This document shows positions 46,343 through 59,130 of a DNA stretch of 64,000 nucleotides, piece by piece. The DNA comes from Ophioderma brevispina (Eukaryota; Echinodermata; Ophiuroidea; Amphilepidida; Ophiodermatidae). A program made the translations under genes and the position numbers. Numbering within the stretch: position 1 is the stretch's first letter; every line of letters starts with the position of its first letter. The notes under the pieces were generated by a model. The model did not search any database. It had not been told where the DNA came from and saw only the letters and a program-made list of their open reading frames with translations. The stretch covers positions 1 through 64,000 of the forward strand of contig JAMKCH010007168.1 in assembly GCA_023653785.1 (NCBI GenBank), in the 5' to 3' direction.

Positions 46343-47184
46343 TACAGGGTGAGTCAAAATGATTGTTCCCAAATATCCGAATTTTTCTGTAAAACTGTGC
46401 AAGTTAGCTCTTAAAATTGTAAAAATGACTTCAAAAGTACATTAAATAGCTTTCACAGAAATTTTGAATTGTTTCATTTTGGTTCAGGCAATCAATATTG
46501 CATCATTTAAATTAAGGCCCTCAGATTTCCTTTGTACAGATTCTATTGAGTGGATTGAAGCGCAAATTTTCAAGTGGGATACCTAATGGGTGCTTACCCA
46601 CTCTGATGGATAAATGGTAATAAAAGCCCCAATGAGTATAAAAACAGGCTAGTTACGTTGGATTGATGCAACAACAAGTGCAATTATATTTGACTGTTTA
46701 GATGAACTCGTTTTTAACTTTACAGAAGGCAAAACAAAAATATTGAAAAATACACACAAAACCAGGTTTCAATTTAATTGATATCACCTTAGTTGGATAA
46801 AGGTAAAAGGTCAGACTTTTTTGGAACAAATTTTTTCATGATAAATATTAATAATGTTGTGCTGCACTGTGGTGATAAATGCAACAACAAGAACGTTCTT
46901 TGCCAGTCTCGTTTTTTTCTGGATCTTGGTTTTTGAATTACACTGTTAACAGTTTACTCATCTTATAGGTTACTGTACTCAATTGGACACGCGGGCATTT
47001 CGGGAGCCCTCTAAAAAATGAGGGCCAAAATGAAAATAAATGCACGAATCTCGGGATTTTTGACATGGTGATTAAGAAGTAATATTTGTAATATAAGGTA
47101 TATAAATAATATTCTACAAAGATACAAAATATTTTGAATACTTTTGATTCATCGGGGGAACAATCATTCGGACTCACACTGTTA
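46343..47184. mobile_element. Mariner-like non-autonomous element, about 840 bp
   Basis: The left end TACAGGGTGAGTCAAAATGA TTGTTCCC is mirrored at the right end on the minus strand by TAACAGTGTGAGTCCGAATGATTGTTCCC. Both ends abut TA-rich DNA, fitting a TA target. No transposase frame is recognised. Confidence 0.65.
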
Positions 47185-47405
47185 ATATAGTAGAATATTA
47201 CGATATAGATATTATGAATATTAATGTATATGATATTATATAGTAATATATATATTATATAATATATTATAAAATTTATATATATATATACTCTATATAA
47301 TATATATTTATAAATAGGCGAGGAGATATCTGCAGCAGAGTGCTCAATGCTGGAAAGCAGGAGCGAGATAAATTGATAAATAAATATATATAATATATAA
47401 TATAT
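47185..47405. repeat. AT microsatellite
   Basis: Interrupted (TA)n between the mariner-like element and the second duplicate. The 165-codon minus-strand frame over this area is an Ile/Tyr-rich artefact. Confidence 0.95.
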
Positions 47406-48252
47406 AATATTTGCAATGCTGACGTTGCAGTTCAAACGAGCGGGGTTATCGGCTGCGCTCGTTTAATTGGACAGGTTTAGACTGTGTGCACGAGTTTCAC
47501 TCGTGCCTACCAATCAACAAATTAACCCGCAGTATTGCGTGTTTTACCGTTACACATGATTTATTTTTTCCAGAAAACTAATTTCATTAGTATTATGTAA
47601 ATGAGGGTTTAACAACGTAAAGGAAAAACTACGTGTTTAACAAAGTAACGCCCCCCCCCTCTTATACCGTTCACTGTGCCTCCAATTTGGATGCTTTTTT
47701 GAAATTGCTGTGGTTATGAATGTTCATTACTAAGTGAATGATAAGAACAGTAAAACATCGGTAACGGTCTATGATATATGACCCTGGCAACGAGGTCATT
47801 TCGGACTCGTAATCAAGTCATGCGGGCGGGGCGAATCTCTTGCTGGTGTGTGTGGTCTTTCACATTTGACCTTCACATGGCTAAAGGAGCTAATAAACGA
47901 TAAGAACTAGTCAAATGACTACACATGTTGCCGACATTGGCCGCTGTATCGAATTCGTCGATACAACTCTTCAACTTCACGAGACATACGATCTTTATCT
48001 TAAAAATACGGCGAGTTGGCCATCAACAGCCATCGGGATCAAGAAACTCAAAGAACTTCGCATGGGATGATAGTAAGTTTTTGTGATTGTTAGCTATTCA
48101 AAAAAGTCACACACACGGACGATGGGGGGGGGACAATGGTCATGATTAATTATTTGCGCAACCGGAAATGTCGGTCTCAAGGGAGCATACACCCACAACG
48201 GCTAAATTTGTCGAGGTAGGATAGCAGTGCGCTACAGGACGAACGATTGTAA
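47311..48252 (+). repeat. Segmental duplication, copy 2, left arm
   Basis: Counterpart of 35,893-36,885. Here the conserved stretch near 47,930-48,075 reads HVADIGRCIEFVDTTLQLHE in one frame before the GTAAGT site. The first copy needs several frame changes to give the same. Confidence 0.85.
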
Positions 48253-48254
48253 TA

Positions 48255-49611
48255 GCTGAGCCTGAAACAATTCTTGTTTCATTCCAAAATTAAAACAGGA
48301 CACAAGAGAGTGGAGAGTTCTTTCCAAGGATGAACCAACACACACGGAACAGAGTACACAAAACCAGGAGTACTTACCGGAAAAGCGGTCTATAAACTAG
48401 CAGTAGAAATACAAAAATTTGTACCGTCTATACTTCCGGTATTTTGTAACCGATGAGTTATGACATGTCTAGGCATATAAAAAGCTGGTTAAAATTTAGC
48501 AACAATCAATCCTTACTAAAGGCTTTGTATTAATTCTTCACATTTAGAATATATAAGTGCTTGAATGAAACTATGGAATGAACTAATAAAGTCATGGAGG
48601 TGTAGAAAAAGAATTTGCAAGTTTAGCCAATTCTTCAAGACTTCGTTACAAAAAAGCACCTTTAATTTGTTGTCCATTAAAATTTACATAGAATAAAAAG
48701 CCCATATTTTCTCATTCGGATTGAGATTTAATGTGCTACATATTTTCTGGATACACCACTTAGTGTGTCGCCTCAGCCATCAAATGGCAAAAAACTTACG
48801 AGAAATAAAGCTAATTATTTTCAAAACTACATAAGTAAAACTCTTTTAAAAATTATTTAGTTAAAAATATTTAAAACATTTTATTATTTATTTTATTTCT
48901 GTCTATATGTTAAAATGATTTGGAAATTATATTATAGAATTCTTATCATCTAACCTCACTCCTCTGCTCTGCAACATGGCCGCCACGAGGGTGTCTCGAA
49001 TCTTCTCAATTTCGCACAGCATTTTTTATTCGCTCGCCTGTGAATATTTTGTCGTCATTTGCCTGCAGAAGGTTGCAACAGTTGTAATAGCAAGATCTTC
49101 ATCTATTACTTCGAGTAATCGCTGCGGACCTGTTTTATTTTCAGGCTCCAAATTGATAGGAGGTATGCGCTACATGTCAGCAAAATTTAACTACACCATG
49201 TCAGATGTAAGATTTATGCAGAATTCTGCACTATTTCCTCAGTTGCTTCTAGTTATACGGTTGCTCTAGGCTTTTAATTTTGAAAGGTTCATGAAATGAC
49301 TTGGTTAGGCAATATGCTCAGAAAAAAAAAAGGCGGGATGAATTCAGTATTCTGCCACCACATCCTTCAAATTTGCAGTTTATCCGTGGAGGCTGCCGAA
49401 TCATTAGGGTTGTGGCACAATACTAAATTCTTTCCAAAAAGGCAATGTCCTCAAATAGCCCCATAACATGGCTGACCATATGAAATGCCCCCAAGCTTAA
49501 TGAAAATAATAGTGCGGCGGCCGACTCTGCAAATGAAAGTGATCTCTTTAAAAGTGTAGATCATGAGTAGCTAGATTCGCGGGAATCGCCGTTGGCGGCG
49601 ATGTGCTCCAC
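48255..49611 (+). repeat. Segmental duplication, copy 2, right arm
   Basis: Counterpart of 40,420-41,783, joined to the left arm after only a few bases. Frame 48,976-49,269 (starts MAATRVSRIFSISH) is open here but broken in copy 1, so it is not a convincing gene. Confidence 0.85.
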
Positions 49612-51051
49612 ATGTTTGGCATCAAAATTAGAGGTAGTAGATGGTGTCGACGTAGTTTGAAACCCCGAAAAAGCGATACACCATACTTTTGTTTACTTGG
49701 TAACCACCATCGCCCATGTGTTAAACGTGTCCCAGGTGGAGAATTTGGGCTGCGAAAATGCCCGGTATCGATGAGAATGTCGTGAAGACCGGAGTTCGGC
49801 GATAATCCTTCGTCAATCAAGGTATGTCATACATGCTTGTTTCGATTTAAAAAGTTATATTATAACTCTAAAAACAAGTATTTGATATTTTTTCTAGTTT
49901 GAAAAAAACTGAAAATACACCTTTTAAAATAGTATTTTATAATGTATGCAAATGTGGTATATGATACCTGTTCCTAAATAAAAAATGGAATGGTCCAAGT
50001 CTGTACCCAACCCCGCCACTGGGTCCGATGGCTGTTCCATTATGCTAATAGGGTGTTTCAATGAGGATGGAATTGAATGTTTTTCTTTGAATATATAAGT
50101 TTTATTTTTTTTCTTCCAATTTTTTGTCATGAAATGTTACAGTAGTTATAGGGGGTTTTGTATGTAGCTCATGTTGGCCAGCTGGTCTGTGAATGGTGTT
50201 GGGGGTGGTGGGGGCTGCCGTAGGGGTTCGGATGCGGGGCAGATAGCCATGGGTGGTGGGGGGAAGTCCCTCCATTAAACATTTTTTTTTGATGGAAAAT
50301 CAGGAAGACATAGATAAATTTCTTGCCGACTGAGGGAGCGGCAGTGTTTACACTGCCGGGGGATAGAAGAGTTTCCTTTTTTCAACAATTTTTTAAAAAA
50401 TTTCGTCTTCAAGATTTTTTGCATCCCTCGTTTTTCAAAATCTCCATTTGAAGTTTGGTGTTCCCCAATCTATCCTTGATGAAACTTCGAGACCAATCGG
50501 ACATTATTGCACCTACCATGAACTTGCCCCCTCATCATTTACCAGTCCTGGTACAAGCCTAGATGTGTGGTGTGTGGGGGGGGGGTGGGGTGCTGATTTG
50601 TTTTACAAGGGTAGTTGTACTGTGTACAAAGGTAGATTTTACTCTATCAAATAACTTTTTATGTATTCAAACTACTTTCTTGGTTTATTTTTTTTTTAAC
50701 TAGTTATTTCTTGTTTGAACTTTTTAACGTTTTTCTGTCGGCCATTTATGATGAAAAACATGCAGCGGAGCTCCATGGATTTTTCTTCTCAAATACAAAA
50801 TGTTTACTTTCTCATCTGCTTAACTTTGCCTTTTTCTGAAAAGCCAGCATCACTGTGAATGTTTCATTTTCTTGTCTCATGCCCAGATGTTTTCATTTAA
50901 AGAAATCCCACAGACACCTTCTTTTTTTTAAAATTTTAAAATATTGCTTTCATCATTTCTATATGGCTTTTCTGATATATTTTCCTTCTTTTAAATCCAG
51001 ACTGGGCTTTATAATTAAATTTTCTTATCTTATTTATATTTTTTTTAACAG

Positions 51052-51550
51052 ATTTCGACACAGCTTTGATACCTTGCCACGCTGGACACCATATGTTGTT
51101 ACCCACTGACGTCATCATATCGGTTTCCAAAGCAGCAACTGGGAAGAAGTCAACTTTGACATGGAAGGATGTAGCAACTGTGATGTCCAAGTGTATGATC
51201 CTCTTTGCCACGTCTCGATCCGGACCCAGTTTTCAAAGATGTGGAGAAAGAAGCCAAGAGTACCGAACGCGGCAACGCAAACAATTTTTGGCACAGATCT
51301 ATGTGCGTCCAAAGGTAAGCAGGGAAAGCGAAGATGTTTTGTATGAAAACGGATGTCTCGAAGAGCTCATTGCTTCCGTAACCCAAGCATTCCAGAATGG
51401 AGCCTTTTGAACAGGTTGCTATGGTGTGCGACAGAAAATGCTGAACTTCACCGCACTATTGAAAGGTTGAATCATGAATATCACGAACTCAAACAGACAC
51501 AACTAGACTGTGTACAGCCTAATGCTGAAATTGAAGAGACTCAACAGTAA
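51052..51550 (+). pseudogene. TE-like gene, N-terminal part (frameshifted)
   Basis: After an acceptor (TTTTTTTTAACAG) the sequence is protein-like in several frames, for example CSNCDVQVYDPLCHVSIRTQ. A possible internal donor is CAAAG|GTAAGC at 51,315. Frame 51,353-51,550 ends in a coiled-coil-like piece (ELHRTIERLNHEYHELK). It is probably the upstream part of the gene ending at 54,063. The exact exon structure cannot be fixed because of frame breaks. Confidence 0.4.
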
Positions 51551-51889
51551 CATTGACTTAACAAATTCTCTGAGTGCGACTAAACAAAGACTCACACTTG
51601 TGTATAAAGTGATAGGAAAAATAACAAACCAACTCCTGTAATCCAAAGTATTAAAAAGAAAGAACTCCTACATAGCCAAAGTGCGTAGTGAATTATAAGT
51701 GGAAAAAAATTGCTAGAAAGGGCCAAGCATGCAATTCACGCATACAAACCAAATCAGAAAAAATTGACCATCACACTGCAAAAACAGAACTCAAACCAGG
51801 AATGTCGTACCAAAAGAAAAAAAGTTAACACGGAGTAGCAAAAAGTGCACAAAACATGCTGACAAGAGTCATTATTTTCACAGACCAGT

Positions 51890-53160
51890 TAGCATTGTGT
51901 CAGGCACAAATCAGGAACTTCATTACTGGGGGACAAATTTGCTAACCACGAAGACAAACTTAGAGAGCACAGAGCTAAAAGTACCAACACGTGATTCTCA
52001 AAACAGCAAAGAATCCATCCGGCTTTCAAAGAAGCATCCATGTTATTGCAGGGCATTGGTGTGGCAGAGCATGAAGTTGGCCCCGCAATAGAACCGTCCT
52101 CCCTACGCTCACTCTACCATCTACACACTGATGGCAAATTGCCCATCAAAGTCTTTCTCAGCCACGACTAAGTAGTGAGAATAGTGCAGGTCGAAACAGC
52201 ATCTTCGAGAAAGCGTTAGCTGAGGAGAAGACATAACACTTGAGTATGATGGCACCACAAATAATGGCCGTCACATTGTTTTAAGTCGAACTCGAAACGA
52301 AGATGGACACATTCCCTTTATAGGGCCGAGAAACTGTGGGTGGCAAACGGCAAAGATTACCTCTGTTTTAGATGAAGATGGGACACAAACATGATGGAGG
52401 AAAGTGTCAAATACCAATGACTACCGAGTCATAACAATAAAGCAGTGGAATAGAAGGTCTTGGAAGAGTGAAAGGTGGAAATTTTAACTCATTCCGGTGT
52501 CGGTGCACCCCCTAGATACTATACATAACCAATGTTGACAAATTTGTGAGATCCCATGACCACCACTAGGGGTTTTGAATCAAACGGCAAATTTTCCCTA
52601 TCCGAAAGGTGGGGAGAGTTGACACAGCTCCACTTCGAGTGTGATAATTAAGCTCTTCCATGATATTGGGTGTTGATTGCGAGAGATTTGCTCAATTGTT
52701 TTGAAGTCCAGTAGGGATTAAGGGTGGGGAAGAACAGTTCAGTATATCCGAGGTTGGGTGGGAATCTTTCAATATTTGACTTTGTTAATGCAGGATTTTA
52801 TATATTACAATGGACTCATAACAGGAGTTTTCAGACAAAGTCATGACACCGAGGAACAAATTCATCATGCAGTGTTCAATATAATGGCAGATGGGAAAAT
52901 ACACCCATACTAGAGCCCTTGGCATAGTGCATACTTCCTTAACAGGGCTGGTGGACCTGGCAATGACCCGGCAGGAGATCCTGAAGAAATTCAAGTCTTC
53001 AGTAGAGTCCTCGACACTTTTGAGGCCATAACACAAATGATCTTGTCTGTGGGTTTGAAAAGACGGCATTGGGAATGACACCAGAAAGAGGACAATACAG
53101 GGCACTGACTGCTCTACTCAGAAGATGACAAGCTGTCCAAAGTTCGAGCCTGGATTGTTG
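51890..53160 (+). pseudogene. TE-like gene, middle part (frameshifted)
   Basis: Fragments in alternating frames: DKFANHEDKLREHRAKS and FKEASMLLQGIGVAEHEVG (51,940-52,090), LEYDGTTNNGRHIVLSRTRN (52,230-52,300), and TRALGIVHTSLTGLVDLAM (52,905-52,965). 'ALGxVxxxLTGxxxxxM' and the preceding pieces resemble the central region of a large uncharacterised protein family that is highly repeated in cnidarian, echinoderm and amphioxus genomes. At least four frame breaks occur. Confidence 0.5.
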
Positions 53161-53166
53161 CAATGA

Positions 53167-54063
53167 ATGTCGGAGGTAATGAGGCGGCAGTTGGGAGACC
53201 ACCTTCCAGGGGGCAAATACCACACCCCTGATGAGGAGTTACAAAAGGTGGCAGAGTCATGCACCAGTAACAACATCTCAGGAGAGAGAGTTTTTGCACG
53301 AGTGGACTCAAGGATACAAAAAGCAAGATCAGCATCACTGCAAAAGTGTATTGACAAGTCCCAATTCACTATAAACAAAGTTCCAGAATACCTTGCGAGT
53401 AAGACCAAGGAAGAACGAGAAAGGATTATAAGGCAGGCGACTTCTCAAGCCGGCAGAGACCGGGTGAAGGAGAAGGCACGAAAAGAGAGGCTACAAACTG
53501 CCTTAAGAAGACGACTAGACGAGTCTCGTCTGGAATTAGAGAGGAAGGAACAGAATGGAAGAGATGCTAAAGAAAAAATAATTGAAAGTGTCTTGAAATA
53601 CGGACTGTGGGAAACTGAGGAGGACATAGACAGGTGTGTAAAACCATTAAAGAAAACGCCAGCATTAGCAGCCCTAAAGGAACAAATACGCTATAGAGTT
53701 GATATTTTGGGCTGTGTTCATCCGGAAGGAAAGAAGGTAGTTTTTTCTAAAACAAATCAAGAGGAGACAGAGAAGTATTTGAAAGAACTCATACATGTGC
53801 CTATCCCTGAGGATAAGGAAGATATATGGCAGATAGTATGTGATCCCTCAGTTATTGTCGGCTTCGACTTCAACCAAAAGTGGTCTCAAGATGGAATAGA
53901 TACCATGTGCCGGGGTTCTATCCTTAAGCTGGCAAATCCACAGAACAAACACACAGCAGAATATGAATGTTTCTTCGATGGGGAAGAATCGTCTACATTC
54001 CAGACAGTTTCTGAAATTATAACTGATATTGCACTTGGAGATATGTTTCTGTACATGTCATAA
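53167..54063 (+). CDS. TE-like lineage-expanded protein, intact C-terminal 298 codons
   Basis: The longest clean ORF of the window. It opens with RRQLGDHLPGGKYHTPDEEL, a conserved signature (QLxDxLPGGxYH) of a repeated invertebrate protein family of unknown function. A Lys/Glu/Arg-rich, probably helical stretch follows (residues ~75-150, e.g. KEERERIIRQATSQAGRDR). Next comes a 'YGLWETEEDIDRCV ... ALKEQIRYRVDIL' module. The C-terminal ~70 residues have spaced W, G, Y and 'FDGE...GDMF' positions that suggest a Tudor-like SH3-fold. The ATG at 53,167 is only where the open frame begins, since family sequence continues upstream in broken frames. Mobile-element origin is inferred from family abundance and decay. 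No transposase triad was identified. Confidence 0.6.
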   Translation: MSEVMRRQLGDHLPGGKYHTPDEELQKVAESCTSNNISGERVFARVDSRIQKARSASLQKCIDKSQFTINKVPEYLASKTKEERERIIRQATSQAGRDRVKEKARKERLQTALRRRLDESRLELERKEQNGRDAKEKIIESVLKYGLWETEEDIDRCVKPLKKTPALAALKEQIRYRVDILGCVHPEGKKVVFSKTNQEETEKYLKELIHVPIPEDKEDIWQIVCDPSVIVGFDFNQKWSQDGIDTMCRGSILKLANPQNKHTAEYECFFDGEESSTFQTVSEIITDIALGDMFLYMS

Positions 54064-54419
54064 ATCTGTCATATTAAAAAAAACACACGCAGTTTTTTCA
54101 GGATTTTTCTGTGCCACTTGAATAAGTCCCATGTATATATGTTCATGTCTGAAAAGAAAAGAGAAAATAAGAGTGTTAATAAATTAGCAATGCTCTAAAT
54201 GCTTTACAGTTTAAATTGTTATTAATAAATTGTGCACTGCGTGCACTTATTGCATGGTATATATAAAAATATACAAACACATACACTATAGCAACCCATT
54301 TTTAAAAATGGTTGCTATTTGTTTTAAATTTTTCATTATAATTGTTAATTTTAGATTATTGAATTAATAATTGAAAGATGTAATTGATATTTGAAATTGA
54401 TTTTTACCACTTAGTCCAA

Positions 54420-54510
54420 TTTTGTGCCATTCTGAAATTTTGGCGGCCATTTTGGAATTTTGGCGGCCATTTTGAAATTTTGGCGGCCATTTTGATGGCC
54501 ATTTTAACAT
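54420..54510. repeat. Short tandem repeat, about 24 bp x 3
   Basis: 'ggcggccattttg(g/a)aatttt' is repeated three times, then shortened to 'gatggccattttaac'. 350 bp downstream of the TE-like ORF. Confidence 0.85.
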
Positions 54511-54519
54511 GAATGTGGT

Positions 54520-56340
54520 CTTTTGCATTGTTTTATTTATTTATGCTGTTTTAAACTATAAAAGAACAAACTTAAGTTAAATACTTACATAATATTGCAT
54601 ACGCAAGCTGCAAAAATCTGCGAATCTGTAACCGTTGAAGCGTTAAATGTGAGGTGTCGGCCATTTTGAATATTTAATTAAGTATGCGTCAACGCGTCAT
54701 ATTGACGTCAAAGACATATTCCACTCCGAGTTTTAAGTAAAATCCATAAAACCTTTTTCAAGATAAGTTGATCAGAAATTGTGTTAAAAATAATCTTGCA
54801 TATTTCCTGTTGTGTAATATAGGCCTATACACATAGAAATTATGCAAAGGTCACCACTTTTTGCCTTATTTTGTGTCATCAAAACAGGTCAAATTTACGA
54901 AAGATAATTTACGATAACTTCCCTTCCCAAAATCCTGTGACCATGGAGACCCCTCATTTTAAGGATTTAACAAGCTCTTTAAGAAGAAAACAAAATCAAG
55001 TGTCATCAGAAGGAACTTTAAAATTCATAATTCTGCCGGACATGACGTGACGGGTTTTTAACAATAAAACCATTCGTATGCAAATTAGCCCTCATTAATT
55101 ATTCATAAGTGAAAAAGCGCACCTGTCGGCAATACAGCATTCCAAAATAATCCAAATTGGTGGTATTTTATGATAAAATTGCTTCAAAACTTAGGGACAT
55201 GTTTTTGGGGCAATGTAGAGGTAATCTAAATGTGTAACTAGTCGAGTAGGACCTTATTTAGCACTAATTTTGGCAACTAATTAATTATGCGTATACATTG
55301 ATGTGTTGTGCTGTCAAGTACAAAACACCCCATCTGAAAAATGGATGAGTCCATATTGACATATACAAGTATGCGAGTTGGGCATGTTCCATTTGTTGTC
55401 ACAGGTGAAAGTTTAAAACCAAGGTACACAAATTGCATTGTGCAGCAATGGGCAGTGCAAACTCCATGAACTTAGTTTTATTTCATGAAGAAAACACTCT
55501 AATAAACATGGTAGTACCTCCTGTTTACTCCTGTAGCCCTTCATTTAGAGATTATTTAACAAAATTTCACTTTTTTTAGCGTTTTATCGTTTGGACGGCA
55601 AAGATTGTCGGCGTTTTTCCCCTACATCCTATCACTTGGAACATTCACTTCTGCTTCCATGGATGGCCATATTTGTATTGATAAGTATTAGCTACCACAA
55701 TTCCCTGTAATCACATTTTTTTCAATAAATTGATTTTAGTGAGATATGGTGAGATCTAAAAAAAATCCAGATGGCAGATGAATCAAAATGCGATGTCTTT
55801 TTTCCCTGCTTGCGAAGAAAACTGATGGAAATTTATGATACCAAAATGATTTTCAGATAAAAAAGAAAACTATTTTATAAAAGTTCCACAGATTTTCCTT
55901 GCTTAAAAAAATACAAAGAAAAATAAATTTCATGACTATGATTGGATATGAATGGATTATACATACATATTTTTACCCTGGACAGATATGACTGACAAAC
56001 TGACCAAAGTTTAACTCGCTACCCATATATAGGAACGATCAGAAAAAATATAAGTATTTATCAACAAAATTCAAAATGATGTAGCGTTCACAAACATCGT
56101 TCACGTAACACATTCCTTTGTGCCACCATGTTAATTAAACATCTTCGCAACTGCTAGTGATTTAAACGCCGTAACAGTTAGTATATGGTCGCAAAATTTC
56201 ATAAGTTTGTCCTAAAAACTATTCATGGTAAGAAAATACAAATAATTGTGCTTTTATTCATTCAACAGAGTATGCATTTAATGCAATACATCTAGACCAT
56301 TAAAAGTTACAGTTTTGTTGGAAGCTTGCCTTATATTACA
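54520..56340. other. Intergenic, no recognised feature
   Basis: AT-rich sequence with two isolated gacgtca/aacgcg motifs near 54,690. No ORF above background and no inverted-repeat element recognised. Confidence 0.5.
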
Positions 56341-56553
56341 ATGTTGCCAAAACTGCTTAGTACAACCTTGTTATACAGGTGGGTCAAAATATACAGGGTG
56401 AAACAACAAAAAGTTAGCATTTTTCTTGTCATGGTGAATTGTGTGGTTTCTTTTCTGAATGTGATGTATCAAAAATAAATATGGCTTCGAAAGGTATTAC
56501 TTAGGCCCATCAAACAAGCAAGGAAGAAGAGTTCACAATAAATTGGTGTTAAA

Positions 56554-57153
56554 TATACAGGGTGGTCAAAATTAATGCTGTATTTTAAGTGTAAAATACA
56601 TGTATAATAATTTCATACTACTTTTCCCAGTAATCATTTCCTGGTTCCCTGGATGGAAGCAAGTTGCTTTCTAAACTATATAACCCATACTCTTGTGTAC
56701 TTATGATTAATACAGGGTGATTCAGAAATAAAATTTACCCCTGTAAGAGCAAAACTTCTGGTGCTCAAATGTCTTAATGCTATGGAAGTTGAACTGACTC
56801 AATAAAATATTAGTAAACAGTGTAGCCAGAAAGAATATTGTGTAAGCCTCTTCTAAAACCATCATCCTTGATAAAATCATATAGGGTGATAAAAATGGAA
56901 TGGGCCAAGCCTTCTGTTATGTTCTTACATTTACAAATAGGGTCCTGCACAATACACAGAAAAATTCTGAATAGACACGAGGTATAAAGCATAATTGTCC
57001 ACTGCATTAAAAACACATATTCACATTCTAAAAATATTGTCTACAGTACAAAATAAAGCATTATGTGACTGATACACATCTGAAAAATGAATTAAATACA
57101 CAAAAAAGTCAGGAAATATATCCACCCATACAATTTGAACCACCCTGGATATA
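56554..57153. mobile_element. Candidate mariner-like MITE, about 600 bp, in a cluster of TACAGGGTG ends
   Basis: Left TATACAGGGTGGTCAAA and right (minus strand) TATATCCAGGGTGGTTCAAA form a TIR pair. Further unpaired TACAGGGTG ends occur at 56,392, 56,711, 61,629 and 61,781, suggesting several nested or truncated copies. Confidence 0.5.
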
Positions 57154-57159
57154 TTATCT

Positions 57160-58680
57160 GATCATACTAAATATTTCGTGTGTTTTAAAACATGACAGGG
57201 CAAAAATAACCAGTTCAAGTGTGGTATACACAAGAATTAAAACATGTTTTAACGATGTGACACAACTTATAGATTTTAGAAAATTATGCACAAAAGGGTA
57301 TTTTGTTTCCCCGTATAATTTACTCAACCCTGTTATAAAGGCATGGTGTTCTTTGGGCAGAATTTGCATCTTTAGTATTCACAATGCTTATGAAAAGAAT
57401 TATTTCCTTACTGAAAAACTTTTCAGGTACAAAGCAGGTCAGAAATTTGGTTTGTATTTTCATTTTTATTATGTGTAAGTCTATGGGCTGCTCCTCCACC
57501 GACTGCTCCTCCCCCGACTCCACCCTGACAACTTGGACCAATTTGAAAACTAACTCGCTATGATCCATTCAAATGAAATGGGACGTGTTGCTTAAAGAAA
57601 GAACAAAATTAGGACAACATGCACCAATTTTGTTGTCATACATTCAGTACTTCCTGAAATTTTTACTTAAACATAAAATTTGTGGGACAAAGGTAATATC
57701 TTCCACCATATTTGACAGACCAACTTATGAAATGGACCTATAAAACTTACAAAATTTTGTAGAGAAAATATTACTCTTTCATTTAAGACCACGTATGAGT
57801 TTGTGCACTCGTATTACCACCAGAAAGAAATGCGTTTTTTCGGGAGTGGTATTTTCCGGTGCGCGGGTTGTGAAATTGTCACTGAAAGTAAAATCTGACC
57901 TTAGAAGTGCCCTCGACCCTAATAAGTAATATGAAGGACATCACCAAATTGTGTGCCCGAAAATAAATTAGAGCAGGTCAGAGTTCAATTTTGTTGGAAA
58001 AACATCACAGATGACAAAACATAGTTGATGGAGCTGAACTATCATACTAGGTGGATTTTGAGCAACATTTTCTCTCTGGTTTTCGTCCCAATACGGCAAA
58101 TTACGAACTTCGAAGCTTGAAAGCGAAGTTAAATCACGTTGCACGTTGTGGATTCATTGATTTTTAACACTTCTTGGAGTGTAAAGAAGCAAAGTTGAGG
58201 TAAGGTTTACGCAACGAAGTTGTCACTTTTTGCCTCTATGGACGTTATCCAATAATGGTTCCGTCGGAGCCGAGTGATGGAAATTACATACACGTGTTTT
58301 TGACCTTTTGCATCGGGACGGCGCCGGTTAGTGCCAAAGGTGGGCGGACATGAAAGTTAATGTGCATTTACAGTATACAAAAAATGCAAAAATGATTATC
58401 AAGTATTGACTTTTTATGAACGAATTTGACAATTAATATTTACAAAGTCATAGCATGCATAGTGAGGGTTAGCCCACATATGAGATGTAGTGTACTGGTT
58501 GCTTTTTTTTTTTTCAATGTCGATTCAGAGGTGGTTGGACATAAATTGATAAAATAAAATTTGCATGCACAGTTGATAAAATAATTGTATTAACTGAGCC
58601 ATATATGTTTAATGAATTTCTAGTAACCATTTTAGAAGATTGAAGGGAATGGTCCAAAGGGGTGAAGTGAGAGATGCCAC
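57160..58680. other. No recognised gene
   Basis: A 137-codon plus-strand frame (57,065-57,478) is Ile/Tyr/Lys/Phe-rich, overlaps the MITE end and has no recognised motif. It is most likely a chance ORF in AT-rich DNA. Confidence 0.45.
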
Positions 58681-59130
58681 AGAGGGGATAGTGATGGGGT
58701 CCATTGATTGGGGGGGGGATACCAGGGATGGGGGGGGATACCAGGGATGGGGGTGGAATCAGTGGAACATAAAAAATATATGAAATTTAATATTAAATTT
58801 CACATTATATTTTTTGTTTTTAATATCCTTGGTGAGTGGATATTGTAACGTTTAATATGTTACATTGGGTCAATGGGGATGTGAGGTTTCTAATTTGATG
58901 TGTATTTCATTTGTCTTGAGTAGAAATGTCCATGGGGGGGGGAATGCCAGTGGTTTATTCACTTATTTGGTGTGTTTCTTTTGCTTTCTTTTTAGATTAT
59001 ATCTTTTTCTCTATCTTTACTCTTTATTCTATGAACAGCTTCATAGTGGCAGTGCCTATTTTTTAAGAATGTTCGTTTTAAATTATGAAATACACGGCAT
59101 GCAGAAATCAACCAATGCAATAATTGAAAC

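Noticed and set aside
45635..47435. Frames of 155 (plus) and 165 (minus) codons rich in Ile and Tyr
   Set aside because: Largely read from (TA)n microsatellites; the minus frame also crosses the end of the mariner-like element.
57065..57478. 137-codon plus-strand frame as a gene
   Set aside because: AT-rich composition, no motif, overlaps a MITE end and has no splice or promoter evidence.
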